Positions 52,376 through 61,822 of a stretch of DNA of 64,000 nucleotides are shown here, one piece after another (position 1 is the stretch's first letter; the number at the start of each line of letters is the position of its first letter). The position numbers and the translations under genes were made by a program. The notes beneath the pieces are model-generated. The model worked only from the letters and a program-made list of their open reading frames with translations. It did not search any database and was not told the DNA's origin. The DNA is from CANMXU01 sp052030545 (GTDB taxonomy: Bacteria; Pseudomonadota; Gammaproteobacteria; Enterobacterales; Alteromonadaceae): the NCBI RefSeq assembly GCF_052030545.1, contig NZ_JBPDIH010000003.1, positions 372,001-436,000 of the forward strand. The letters are read 5' to 3'.

Positions 52376-52810
52376 TTATTCCAACAATAAAATACCGACA
52401 AAGACACTAAAGATAATCGCAACCAAACTATAAATAATGCCGGTATTTAATGATTTATGAACAGTTGGGTCTACGTGAAACAATTGCTCTTGAATGCTCG
52501 TTGAGGATTGGTTCTGCTTATTAACGATTTGCTCAACCACTTTGTCAGCTTGTTCAATGCGATGACTAGGATGAGTCGGCGCGTAATGCATAACTAATTG
52601 TTTGGCTTTTACGTGCTGTTTTGGCCTGATATCAATTTTTTCAATAATACCATTTTGAGGAGCAGAGACCTCTAAGACAACCTTACCATTTTCAATATCA
52701 AATAGCGGGTCGTTAATTTCGACCTGTTGCCCAGGCTCTACATAAATTTTAGCTATAGTGACTTTGTCATCTGATTCTGGCAAATCAGGCACTCGAATAT
52801 CAATATTCAC
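52376..52810 (-). CDS. Membrane-tethered single lipoyl-domain protein
   Basis: This 144-residue protein is a lone lipoyl domain (1-78) joined by a polar linker (80-118) to one C-terminal transmembrane helix (about 120-143). The domain strongly resembles the 2-oxoglutarate dehydrogenase E2 (SucB) lipoyl domain: VPDLPES at 7-13, then IENGKVVLEVSAP with the candidate lipoylated Lys43, where SucB has IETDKVVLEVPA. No E3-binding or acyltransferase domain follows. The topology would place the lipoyl domain in the cytoplasm as a tail-anchored protein. Biotinylation is less likely because the biotin motif MKM is absent. The function is unknown; a membrane-bound acyl or redox carrier is possible. Confidence 0.75.
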   Translation of the reverse strand: MNIDIRVPDLPESDDKVTIAKIYVEPGQQVEINDPLFDIENGKVVLEVSAPQNGIIEKIDIRPKQHVKAKQLVMHYAPTHPSHRIEQADKVVEQIVNKQNQSSTSIQEQLFHVDPTVHKSLNTGIIYSLVAIIFSVFVGILLLE

Positions 52811-53118
52811 ACTTCATCCTTGCGTACTATGCGCTTACTTATACCGCGTTACTTTAGCAGATATAAAACGCTTTATTATTTTTATTGTGCAGCTAAAAAG
52901 TCACAAACGTGCTTTTGAGCATAATTATTATTATTGGTAATAAATACGACAGTTTTTAAGGTATGGATAAATCGAGAAAATACACATTGAAACGCGTATC
53001 AGAAATAGGTATTTAATAATCCATCATCAAAAAAATCCTGCAATACAGTTTTAATATCTCATATTTTCAGATATTTATAAACAAAAATTATTCTATAAAT
53101 AAAGAACACCTTAACAAC
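52811..53118. other. Intergenic region, no gene seen
   Basis: This is about 300 bases of AT-rich DNA upstream of the lipoyl-domain gene and downstream of the halogenase terminator. It presumably holds the promoter of the lipoyl-domain gene on the minus strand, but no convincing boxes were found. Confidence 0.5.
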
Positions 53119-53143
53119 AAGTGAGTAGCTACTGCACTCACTT
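53119..53143 (-). terminator. Hairpin after the halogenase gene
   Basis: AAGTGAGT (53119-53126) pairs with ACTCACTT (53136-53143) around a 9-base loop, about 30 bases past the stop codon. The sequence beyond it on the minus strand (GTTGTTAAGG) is only partly T-rich. Confidence 0.45.
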
Positions 53144-53173
53144 ATTGATACAAATGTATAAATACAATACTCG

Positions 53174-54664
53174 TTAGTTACCCGTGATGTGTTTTAAAAA
53201 TTGGTCATGGCTAGGTAATTGACTTAGCGGTTCATTTTTAATGGCTTTGAGTTTTTTCATCATTTCAAGCAATTGCTCGGCAGACATATTGTTAGCCATA
53301 GGATGGTAATCTTGTGGCTCAAGCCCTTGACCTAACATCACTTGCAACCAAGAGCCTTCGTTAAATAAGTCGTTTTGCTCTCTAAATATTTTGCCACTTT
53401 GCTTAAACAATTCAATTTTATGCTGCAAACTTGCTGGAATGTCCATAGTCTGCATGTCTTGCCAAAACAAACTGTCGGTGCGCTGATTAACATGATAATG
53501 CAAAATAATAAAATCACGCACTTGCTGATATTCAAGCTCTGACTGCTTATTGTATTCAGCGATTTCAGTCTCATTAATGCCCTGATGCGGAAACATGTGA
53601 ATTAGGCGCACAACAGCGGATTGAATAAGATGAATACTTGTTGACTCGAGCGGCTCTAAAAAACCACTGGATAAGCCAATTGCGATAACATTTTTATGCC
53701 ACTGCTGACGACGACGCCCGGTTTTAAAACCAATCACTTTAGGGTCTGCTAACGGCTTACTTTCTATGTTAGACATTAATAGGTCAGTGGCTTGTTCATC
53801 ACTATAGCAGCTACTGTTATAGACCAAGCCATTACCATTTCTGTGCTGCAGTGGAATACGCCACTGCCAACCGCCGGCATGGGCAATTGAGCGCGTATAA
53901 GGCAATGTATGTTCAAACCGCTCTGAAGGCACTGCAACGGCACGATCGCAACGCAGCCAATGACTCCAATCTTCATAGCCAGTATGTAATGTTTGTTGTA
54001 TTAATAGCCCTTTAAAGCCCGAGCAATCGATAAATAAATCACCTGAAATTTGCTGGCCACTTTTTAATTGCAACGCAGTAATATTACCAGACTGCTGACA
54101 CTGCAAGACATTGTCAACCATGCCTTCGGTGCGCTTAACGCCAAGTTTCTCACTAAACTGTCGTAAAAACTGGGCATAGAGTCCAGCATCAAAATGATAG
54201 GCATAAGGAATTTCGATGATCGGATCTTTGGTTTTAATTTTAGCAAATATACCCTGCTGAGCCGATAAGTGGTTTAAATCATAATCCCACAGGTTATCTG
54301 TTAAGCCTAAGGTTTGCGCGCGCTTTAAATAATGGTGGAAATGGCAAAATGGTGTGCTTTTACCTGCCGCGCCAAAGCTGTGAAAATACTTCTCACCAAC
54401 ATTTTTCCAATTTTCAAACTCGATACCTAACTTAATGGTCGCTTTAGTTGCTTTTAAAAACTCGGCTTCGTTTAACCCTAAAACATGATTAAAGTTTTGA
54501 ATCGGCGGAATGGTTGCTTCACCAACACCAATAGTGCCAATATCGTCTGACTCGACTAGCTCAACCTCAATACTTGCACCAACCAATTTTTTTATCAGCG
54601 CAGCTGACATCCAACCGGCAGTACCGCCACCAAGCACAACAACTTTCTTCACTGCATTGTTCAT
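53174..54664 (-). CDS. Tryptophan halogenase-family flavoprotein
   Basis: This 496-residue FAD protein has the dinucleotide-binding GGGTAGWMSA (residues 12-21), GVGEATIPP (47-54), the catalytic Lys equivalent in KATIKLGIEF (Lys78; Lys79 in PrnA) and the flavin-dependent halogenase mark WQWRIP (266-271). Genes of this family commonly accompany sugar-type TonB-dependent receptors in marine and Caulobacter-like bacteria, where no halogenated product is known. Here the receptor lies 119 bases upstream in the same direction. A true halogenase, or a sugar- or peptide-modifying flavoenzyme, cannot be told apart by eye. Confidence 0.88.
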   Translation of the reverse strand: MNNAVKKVVVLGGGTAGWMSAALIKKLVGASIEVELVESDDIGTIGVGEATIPPIQNFNHVLGLNEAEFLKATKATIKLGIEFENWKNVGEKYFHSFGAAGKSTPFCHFHHYLKRAQTLGLTDNLWDYDLNHLSAQQGIFAKIKTKDPIIEIPYAYHFDAGLYAQFLRQFSEKLGVKRTEGMVDNVLQCQQSGNITALQLKSGQQISGDLFIDCSGFKGLLIQQTLHTGYEDWSHWLRCDRAVAVPSERFEHTLPYTRSIAHAGGWQWRIPLQHRNGNGLVYNSSCYSDEQATDLLMSNIESKPLADPKVIGFKTGRRRQQWHKNVIAIGLSSGFLEPLESTSIHLIQSAVVRLIHMFPHQGINETEIAEYNKQSELEYQQVRDFIILHYHVNQRTDSLFWQDMQTMDIPASLQHKIELFKQSGKIFREQNDLFNEGSWLQVMLGQGLEPQDYHPMANNMSAEQLLEMMKKLKAIKNEPLSQLPSHDQFLKHITGN

Positions 54665-54720
54665 AACAACTCCTAAAACGACAGCATAACTAAGCTAAAC
54701 CTAACTAAAGGCTAAAACAA

Positions 54721-54750
54721 AAAAACCTGCAAGTTGCCTCGCAGGTTTTT
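54721..54750 (-). terminator. Terminator between receptor and halogenase genes
   Basis: AAAAACCTGC (54721-54730) and GCAGGTTTTT (54741-54750) form a perfect 10-bp stem with a T5 end on either strand. It is 34 bases past the receptor stop and may reduce readthrough into the halogenase gene. Confidence 0.8.
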
Positions 54751-54783
54751 AATTACGTTATTTCATTAAACAATTAACTAACA

Positions 54784-57639
54784 TTAGAATTTGTAGTTAA
54801 GGCCTAATAAGTAGTTAGCGCCAAACGATTGGTACTGAGTAATATTGCCTGCAGAATCGGTTTGTACGGTATCTTCATCTGTAATGTTTTGCGCTTTCAA
54901 TGTAATACGAAGACCATCTAGCGATTCAATGCCTGACTCACTAAAGTCGTAACCAATTTGCGCATCCCATAGCTCAGCACCTTGGTCAGTTGCACCTACA
55001 AGCGATAAGCTGATACCACGAGTTTCGGTTAAGAAATCATCACGTTTAGTACCAGATACACGGATCTCAAAACCTTCATGCTCATAATAAGCAGTTAACG
55101 AGTAACTTTCTTCAGACAAGCCAGGAACTCGATTATCTTCTCCCTCAGCGACATCAAGTTCACCATCAAGGAAAGTAGCACTCATCGCAATACCAAAACC
55201 TTCTAACGACTTGTGCGCTAAAGATAACGGTAAGCTTGCTTGCAATTCGTAACCACGTACAAATCCGGTTAAACCATCTTCACGATACGATACACCACCT
55301 AAGAAAGTTGCAGGTGGCTGGTTACCTGTATCATCTGATGATTGATGATAACCAGGAATGTAATATTCTGAAAAGTCTGCCACTGCTGCACCGCTTTTGT
55401 GCCAGTTGGTTAAATCTTTGTAGAAAAAACTAACTGCAAAATAACCATCATCAGCAAAATAGTTCTCGTACGCTAAATCAAACTGGTTGGCTTCTAAAGG
55501 TTTTAACGAAGAATTACCAGCACTGCCACTCCAAGGACCAGATGCAGGATCGTCAGACAAAATGTTTGCATCATTAAACTGGAAACTTACCACTGTATTT
55601 GGACGCATATCATCCATACGCGGACGACTCATCACTTTACCCATAGCTGTACGAATAAATTGATTCTCAGCCACTTCAAAGCTTAAATTTAACGTAGGTA
55701 GCACGTCAGTATAAGAATCACCACCTGAAACAGGGGTTGTTTCTGTAAATAAGTCTTCATTAGTATATGTACTAAAACCTTTACCCGTTTGGTCACTATT
55801 GACTACTTGAACGCCCAAGTTACCACTTACATAAATATCACCAATTTCAGCTTCAATATCTAATTTTGCATAAGCTGTCAGTAACTCTTCGGTAATTGTA
55901 TAAGTATCACCAAAACGACCATTTTCAATTAATGCTGCATTGGTTGAAGTGTAATAGCCGCTGTTAAATAAACCGATACTGTCGTACGCCGTTACACCGT
56001 TAATGCCTATAAAATCTAAGCTAGTGGTGCCAACAAGGAATTCACTTGGAATTGGACCGTCGCTAGGGAAAGTTGGTGCTGTTAAGAAAGCGCCTTTATT
56101 GACCTTAGTTTTTTCTCGTTCAGAGTAATTTACGCCAAACTCAATACCATTGAAAATACTAAATTCAATTGCGCCCGTTGCACTTAAACGAATGCTATCT
56201 AAACTTTCTTCAAATTCTGGTTGGTTAACAAAACCATCTTGAGCACGGTCAGAACCACCAAATTCTTCAATTGGCGCCATACCGCCACCCCAAGCTTGTG
56301 GACCCGCTAAACGAATTAAGCTTTCGTTCGTGTAATCAACACCTGGTAATGTTGGATGGTCGCTATACATTACACCGGTCGAAGTCATTTCCCAAGAACG
56401 TGCCGCTAACGGACGATCGTCAACACCAGCACGACCAACTCCTGAATAACTTTCAATATCGGTAATGGTTTTATCAACATCACCCATTGATAAATCTAAT
56501 TCGATTGACCATTCATTGTTTAGCATATAGTCAACATTTAAACCAAAGGTCGTTAATGTTGAATCTTGTGTTCTCGCATCATTACGAATAACGCTATGGA
56601 AACCATCGTGATAACCTGCAGTAACAACGCCATTTTCAATATCTGTAATAGTATAATTACCAGTTCCCCATTCAGCACCACCTTCTTCTAAACCACGACG
56701 AACATCACTTTCTTTAAAGTCGATATATAGCGCATCTAGCTGAATGTTTAAATTATCTGTTGGAGCGTATTCAATAACAGCGGCAATTGAGTCACGTTCC
56801 ATCATTGCAGAACGTGCAAAAGAGTCATGACCACCTAAAACTTTATCGCCTGCTGACGCCGAAACTGGGTCTGTTAACCGACGAGGATTATGTCCATCTT
56901 CACCTGCTGGTGTTAAATTAACATCAGCATAACCCCATGCACGGAATTGCTCTTCTTGGCGCGGCGTTTCTTGGCTTGATACAACAAGCGCTAAGCCTAA
57001 TGTATTATCAAGGAACTGGTTTACATAGTTAAAAGAAGCGCGGTGACCGGTATCATCAAAATCTGGATTGGCAGAATCTTTGCCATTTTGTTCGTAATCT
57101 AAATTCACCGCCATACTTGCATCGGCATTTAATGGGCTTACGGTTTGTAAATCGATGGTGCCACCAATGCCTTGTGAAATTAAGCTCGCTTCTGGTGTTT
57201 TATAAACCAGCATAGAGGTAACAATTTCCGTTGGGTACAAATCAAATTCAACACCACGGTTATCACCCATACCTAAAAGTTCACGACCATTTAAGGTTGT
57301 ACCAATATAGTTTTCATTAAAACCACGAACAGATAGACCACTCGTACGGCCATTTCTGCGCTCACCCGTTACGCCCGGTAAACGTGCTAACGATTCTGCA
57401 ATACTGGTATCAGGTAATTTACCGATATCTTCTGCTGAAATAACTTCAACAATTGAGTTTTCACTCATTTTAATCGCTTGTGCACGTTGCAGGGCACCAC
57501 GAATACCGGTGACTTGAATTACTTCGACTTCTTGCTCTTTTGCTGTTGCAGCTTCTGCAGCAATTGAATGACTACTAATTGCCATCAAACCTGTTGATAG
57601 CAACGCCAGTGTTAATTTGTTCGGCTTAAAATTTAACAT
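54784..57639 (-). CDS. TonB-dependent receptor (Xanthomonas/Caulobacter type), second locus
   Basis: This 951-residue outer membrane receptor has a signal peptide ending SHSIAA (about residue 28), a TonB box-like EVEVIQVTGIRG (37-48) and a plug domain at 60-180 with ISAEDIGKLPDTSIAESLARLPGVT and GLSVRGFNENY. The barrel contains the family MSRPRMDDMRPNT strand and ends in YLLGLNYKF. Two identical palindrome-like sites upstream suggest control by a LacI-type regulator, and a tryptophan halogenase-family gene follows. Such pairings usually serve oligosaccharide uptake, but the ligand cannot be read from the sequence. Confidence 0.93.
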   Translation of the reverse strand: MLNFKPNKLTLALLSTGLMAISSHSIAAEAATAKEQEVEVIQVTGIRGALQRAQAIKMSENSIVEVISAEDIGKLPDTSIAESLARLPGVTGERRNGRTSGLSVRGFNENYIGTTLNGRELLGMGDNRGVEFDLYPTEIVTSMLVYKTPEASLISQGIGGTIDLQTVSPLNADASMAVNLDYEQNGKDSANPDFDDTGHRASFNYVNQFLDNTLGLALVVSSQETPRQEEQFRAWGYADVNLTPAGEDGHNPRRLTDPVSASAGDKVLGGHDSFARSAMMERDSIAAVIEYAPTDNLNIQLDALYIDFKESDVRRGLEEGGAEWGTGNYTITDIENGVVTAGYHDGFHSVIRNDARTQDSTLTTFGLNVDYMLNNEWSIELDLSMGDVDKTITDIESYSGVGRAGVDDRPLAARSWEMTSTGVMYSDHPTLPGVDYTNESLIRLAGPQAWGGGMAPIEEFGGSDRAQDGFVNQPEFEESLDSIRLSATGAIEFSIFNGIEFGVNYSEREKTKVNKGAFLTAPTFPSDGPIPSEFLVGTTSLDFIGINGVTAYDSIGLFNSGYYTSTNAALIENGRFGDTYTITEELLTAYAKLDIEAEIGDIYVSGNLGVQVVNSDQTGKGFSTYTNEDLFTETTPVSGGDSYTDVLPTLNLSFEVAENQFIRTAMGKVMSRPRMDDMRPNTVVSFQFNDANILSDDPASGPWSGSAGNSSLKPLEANQFDLAYENYFADDGYFAVSFFYKDLTNWHKSGAAVADFSEYYIPGYHQSSDDTGNQPPATFLGGVSYREDGLTGFVRGYELQASLPLSLAHKSLEGFGIAMSATFLDGELDVAEGEDNRVPGLSEESYSLTAYYEHEGFEIRVSGTKRDDFLTETRGISLSLVGATDQGAELWDAQIGYDFSESGIESLDGLRITLKAQNITDEDTVQTDSAGNITQYQSFGANYLLGLNYKF

Positions 57640-57759
57640 ATTGATTATATCCCCCAGAGCGTCCGTGTCTGTTTTGTTATTCAGTGTTACTCACTGATGT
57701 AATAGCTTGTATTTTTCATTTAATGTTTTTAGACCCACTTCTATTTTGTGGATATCCTT

Positions 57760-57765
57760 ACTATA
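57760..57765 (-). promoter_or_regulatory. Candidate -10 box of the second receptor gene
   Basis: The minus strand reads TATAGT (5 of 6 matches to TATAAT) about 120 bases upstream of the start codon. No clear -35 box is at the right distance, which fits a promoter assisted by an activator bound at the sites just upstream. Confidence 0.35.
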
Positions 57766-57782
57766 GAGAGCAGATAAATAGA

Positions 57783-57838
57783 TGCATACGCCTTGCATAC
57801 GTATTCAAAAAGCTAAAAGCTTATGCATACGTATTCAA
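57783..57838. promoter_or_regulatory. Two identical TGCATACGTATTCAA sites plus a half-site
   Basis: TGCATACGTATTCAA occurs at 57794-57808 and 57824-57838, exactly 30 bases (about three helical turns) apart. A half-site TGCATACG is at 57783-57790. Each copy is a near-palindrome around TACGTA (TGCATACGTATTCA reads TGAATACGTATGCA on the other strand), the form of LacI-family operators. They lie just upstream of the candidate -10 box of the receptor gene. Confidence 0.65.
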
Positions 57839-57989
57839 TAGTATGATAAATAAGCAAAAGCGCTTTTTTTTAAACAAACGACCAAGCTAAGTGTAAGTAT
57901 AGGTAACTTTTAAGAATTGATTTGTTATTGGCTATTTTGTGAATTTCAGACAGAATTTGTATTAGGCAGGAAGGATTGATACACGACTA

Positions 57990-58031
57990 AAAAACAAAAA
58001 ACCATCCGCTTATTATTTTAAGCGGATGGTT
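57990..58031 (-). terminator. Strong terminator of the efflux operon
   Basis: AACCATCCGCTTA (58000-58012) and TAAGCGGATGGTT (58019-58031) form a perfect 13-bp stem with a 6-base loop. On the minus strand a TTTTTTGTTTTTTAG run follows. It lies about 40 bases past the stop of the last gene of the efflux unit. Confidence 0.92.
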
Positions 58032-58068
58032 AAATATGTGGTTAAATAAAGAAGTGAGTAAAAATTCG

Positions 58069-58668
58069 CTAAAAGTGGGTGCCGACCGTCAGGTAAAGAC
58101 TGTTTTTAATGTCATCATCAAAATAAGCATTATAACCAAGTGACGAATACCAATTTCGACTCCAAGCATAAGTTGCTCTTGGATGCGCATATACGCCAGC
58201 ATTAATTTCAATGTCTTGAGCATAACAGTCATCACAAGAATCAATACTACGATCTGATTTAATGGCGTGCTCGTAACCCACTAAAAAAGCGAGATTGAGG
58301 CGTTTATCAACGCGAAAATTATAGCCACTTTCAACATAAACATTAAAAGCATTAGCTTTTGATGTCTCCTCTTTAGTATCACCAATTAAACTTTCAGTTA
58401 ATTGAGTAAACTCGGCTTGGTCATTATATAAATAACCAGAAATGCCCAAACCTAACAACCAACTATTTTTTTGTTGTTCCCAACCTAGCTTCCAATAAGT
58501 GGCACTGTCTTCAACAAAATTATCGGCTGCTACTTGCTTATTTAAGTTGACCACACCAACAGATGCCATAACACCAGAATGGTTTATATAAGCAGTTCGT
58601 TGCTGAAACGCCAAGCTTGAACTGCTACAAATTAATAAACAAATAACGCTGATTGTTCTTATTATCAT
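58069..58668 (-). CDS. Small outer membrane beta-barrel-like protein
   Basis: This 199-residue secreted protein has a signal peptide ending SSLAF and alternating beta-strand patterns with aromatic girdle residues (YWKLGWEQQ, LGLGISGYLY, NLAFLVGYEHA, SSLGYNAYFDDD), ending in the outer membrane signature ...TVGTHF with C-terminal Phe. It fits an 8-stranded OmpW/OmpA-like barrel. A longer frame from 58758 overlaps the RND gene; the Met at 58668 has GGAG upstream and gives a proper signal peptide. It closes the RND operon, so a link to efflux or envelope stress is possible, but its function is unknown. Confidence 0.68.
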   Translation of the reverse strand: MIIRTISVICLLICSSSSLAFQQRTAYINHSGVMASVGVVNLNKQVAADNFVEDSATYWKLGWEQQKNSWLLGLGISGYLYNDQAEFTQLTESLIGDTKEETSKANAFNVYVESGYNFRVDKRLNLAFLVGYEHAIKSDRSIDSCDDCYAQDIEINAGVYAHPRATYAWSRNWYSSLGYNAYFDDDIKNSLYLTVGTHF

Positions 58669-58720
58669 TGCATTAGCTCCACTTTGAGTGTTAACCGTGA
58701 ATAATTTATTGTGTCTATTG

Positions 58721-61700
58721 TTAACATACCTCAATTTTATTCGGATTGAAATATTCACTTAATCGAGTAATTAACATGTAATTCACTGGCACCATAATTA
58801 ACGTGATAAATGTTGCAAACAAAATACCAAAACCTAACGATACCGCCATAGGAATTAAGAACTGCGCTTGGGTAGATTGCTCAAACAATAACGGCATTAA
58901 ACCAATAAAGGTGGTTAAACTCGTTAACATTACCGGCCTAAAGCGTGAAGCTCCTGCCACTAAGACAGACTCCAATAAGGGGTAATTTTGCTGGCGCTTT
59001 TTATTGATAAAATCAACCAAAACGAGTGAGTCATTTACCACTACCCCAAGCAGCGCTAGCATACCTAAGAAGCTCATAATGGTAAGTTCCATCGCCATAA
59101 TCCAATGACCAACAACCGCGCCAATTAAACCAAATGGGATGACACTCATCACAATCACAGGTTGCAAATACGATTTAAATGGAATCGCTAATAAAGCATA
59201 AATGATAAAAAAGACGAACAATAATGACCACGCTAATGAACCAAACGACTCACGCTGCTCTTTTGCTTCCCCTTCTAACGAATGTGTAACGCCAGGGTAT
59301 TGTTCGATTAGCTGATCTAAATATTGTTTAAGATCGGCCTGTAGCACTGTCATATTGGTTGCCGTTTTATCAACATCGGCAGTAACATTAACAGTACGAT
59401 AACGATCGATACGGTTTATGGTTGCCGGGCTTTGACCTGGCACTAAACGGGCAACATGATCAAGCGGCACATTGCCACCACTTGGTGTTTCAATCAAAAT
59501 GTCGGTTAAGTTTGCCACCGCACTTCGCTCTTCAAGCGGCAATCTCACCATTACACGCACATCATCGCGACCACGTTGAATACGTTGTACTTCCGCACCA
59601 AAAAAGGCGTTGCGTACTTGCCTTGAAATATCCACTCGGGTTAATCCTAAAGCACGGCCTTGTTCAGTCAGCTCAATTTGCAACTCTTCTTTACCGTCAG
59701 ATAAACCATCGCCGATATCAAATACCGCAGGATAAGTCGCTAAACGCGATTTTATTTTGGCTGCTACTTCCTCGAGTGTTGCTAAATCGTTAGCACTTAA
59801 TTGAATATCAATAGGATCAGAAGAACGACCTATTTCTGCACGATACGTTAAGCTGTCAGCACCCGGAATAATGCCGATGCTCTGGCGCCATTCATTCACT
59901 AATTCCGCCGAGCTGATATCGGTAGTACGTTCATCTGCTGGCTGAATTTCAAAACGGACACCACCATAGTGCGACACACCACCTCGGCCGCCAGTCACCG
60001 ACAAAATATTAATAATAATGCTCTCGCCAGAGTCATCACGATACTTTTCCTGAAGCTCAAATGCTTTGTCTGTCATTTTAGTGATGTATTTATTAGTAAC
60101 TTCAAATGGTGTTCCTGTCGGCAACACTAAGTTAGCGCGCACTGTTTCGCTCGGCACTCTTGGGAAGAAAATAAATTTAGTCCAACCGCTCATCACCAAG
60201 CTTACAATAAGAATTAAAATGCCTGAGAACAACGCGACGGTTGCTAATTTGTTTTTCAAAGCAATGACTAATAGCGGCTGATAATATTTTAAAATTGCAC
60301 GCTCAAAGCCATCGGCAAAACGCTGCTGAAATTGCTCAAGTTTACCTGCGCCTTCTTTTTCACGACGTAACTTAATATTTTTTAAATGAGATGGCAGTAC
60401 AAATTTTGATTCAATTAATGAAAAGAGTAATACCGGAATAACTACCACTGGAATTTGCGCAAACAAACTACTGCGACCACCTTCAATAAATGCTAACGGT
60501 AAAAATGCCGCTACAGTAGTTAAAATGCCAAACGTTACCGGAGTGGCGACTTCTTGGGTACCGCGTATGGCTGCTTCTTCCCCCGACTCGGCATTGCGTA
60601 AATGCGAATAGATATTCTCTCCAGTGACAATCGCATCATCAACAACAATGCCCAGTACTAAGATAAAGCCAAAAAGGCTCATAATGTTAAGAGTAACGCC
60701 AAAAAATGGCATCACTAAAAAGGCGCCCATAAAAGATACAGGAATACCAACACACACCCAAATCGCAATTGCAGGTCGCAAAAATAGCGTTAGTAAGACA
60801 AAAACAAGAAAACCACCTTGCATGGCATTGCTGGTTAGCGTGGAAATACGTTTACGTACAATTTCAGAGTCGTCATCCCAATAACTTAATTCAAACCCTT
60901 GCGGTAGCGTATCTTGGCGCTCTTTAATGTAGTCTTTAACTTTACTAGCAACATCAATAGCGCTTTGCTGACCAATGCGAAAAACGTCAATAAAGGCGGC
61001 AGGTTTACCATTAAAGCGTGTTCTAACCGGTGTTTCTTCAAAACCATCTTGAATATCAGCAATATCGGCTAAGGTTAACACCGAACCGTCGGTAAGGGTT
61101 TTAATGGCAATTTTACTGTACTCATCTTTACGATAAGCTTGCCCTTTGGAGCGGATCAAGACATCGCCGCCTGCGGTGCGAATGTTACCAGCGGAAACGT
61201 CTAAACTTGCACTGGCAATGGCCGTTTTAATTTGGTCTAGGCTGAGATTATACTGTTGCAATATGTCTTGCGAGACTTCAATCGCGATTTCATAGTCGCG
61301 CACACCATCTAATTCAAGCTGGGTGACACCCGGAATGCGCAGTAAATCGTCGCGTACTTGTTCGGCAAATTCGCGAATTTCTTTTTCGCTATAAATACCG
61401 GAAACGGTTACTGCCATTACGTCATATTTACGCTGCGCTAAAGCGACAATCGGTTTTTCTGCATCGGCGGGAAAAGTATTGATCGCATCAACCCTGTTTT
61501 TAATGTCCGCCAACATTTCACGCGCATCGTATCTGTCTTCAATTTCAATCGTTACCGAGGCAGAACCTTCGGTAGATTTACTTAAAATCCGTTCAATGCC
61601 TTCTAAGTCTTGCACCGCTTCTTCAATACGTATGGCAATGCCTTGCTCAACATCTTCTGGGGTTGAACCACGTAAGGTGACATTAACTGATATTTTATCG

Positions 61701-61822
61701 GCTTCAATACCCGGGAAAACTTCTAATGGAATTTGACTCACCAAGCTAAATAAGCCGGTAAAGACAATGGTGATCATCAATAAATTAGCAGCAACATGGT
61801 TGCGAGCAAACCAAGCGATCAT
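58721..61822 (-). CDS. RND efflux pump, inner membrane permease (HAE1/AcrB-like)
   Basis: This 1033-residue proton-driven pump has the duplicated RND architecture: 12 helices and two large periplasmic loops. The N-terminus (AANLLMITIVFTGLFSL, IPLEVFPGIEADKISV), the proton-relay Asp pair in VVDDAIVTGENIY and the second-half GVVVNDSLVLVDFINKKR are typical. The substrate is not predictable. Its start overlaps the membrane fusion protein stop by 4 bases, so the two are coupled. Confidence 0.95.
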   Translation of the reverse strand: MIAWFARNHVAANLLMITIVFTGLFSLVSQIPLEVFPGIEADKISVNVTLRGSTPEDVEQGIAIRIEEAVQDLEGIERILSKSTEGSASVTIEIEDRYDAREMLADIKNRVDAINTFPADAEKPIVALAQRKYDVMAVTVSGIYSEKEIREFAEQVRDDLLRIPGVTQLELDGVRDYEIAIEVSQDILQQYNLSLDQIKTAIASASLDVSAGNIRTAGGDVLIRSKGQAYRKDEYSKIAIKTLTDGSVLTLADIADIQDGFEETPVRTRFNGKPAAFIDVFRIGQQSAIDVASKVKDYIKERQDTLPQGFELSYWDDDSEIVRKRISTLTSNAMQGGFLVFVLLTLFLRPAIAIWVCVGIPVSFMGAFLVMPFFGVTLNIMSLFGFILVLGIVVDDAIVTGENIYSHLRNAESGEEAAIRGTQEVATPVTFGILTTVAAFLPLAFIEGGRSSLFAQIPVVVIPVLLFSLIESKFVLPSHLKNIKLRREKEGAGKLEQFQQRFADGFERAILKYYQPLLVIALKNKLATVALFSGILILIVSLVMSGWTKFIFFPRVPSETVRANLVLPTGTPFEVTNKYITKMTDKAFELQEKYRDDSGESIIINILSVTGGRGGVSHYGGVRFEIQPADERTTDISSAELVNEWRQSIGIIPGADSLTYRAEIGRSSDPIDIQLSANDLATLEEVAAKIKSRLATYPAVFDIGDGLSDGKEELQIELTEQGRALGLTRVDISRQVRNAFFGAEVQRIQRGRDDVRVMVRLPLEERSAVANLTDILIETPSGGNVPLDHVARLVPGQSPATINRIDRYRTVNVTADVDKTATNMTVLQADLKQYLDQLIEQYPGVTHSLEGEAKEQRESFGSLAWSLLFVFFIIYALLAIPFKSYLQPVIVMSVIPFGLIGAVVGHWIMAMELTIMSFLGMLALLGVVVNDSLVLVDFINKKRQQNYPLLESVLVAGASRFRPVMLTSLTTFIGLMPLLFEQSTQAQFLIPMAVSLGFGILFATFITLIMVPVNYMLITRLSEYFNPNKIEVC

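Noticed and set aside
53174..57639. Halogenated natural product gene cluster
   Set aside because: No synthase, peptide or tailoring genes are nearby; the pairing with a TonB receptor points to nutrient uptake instead.
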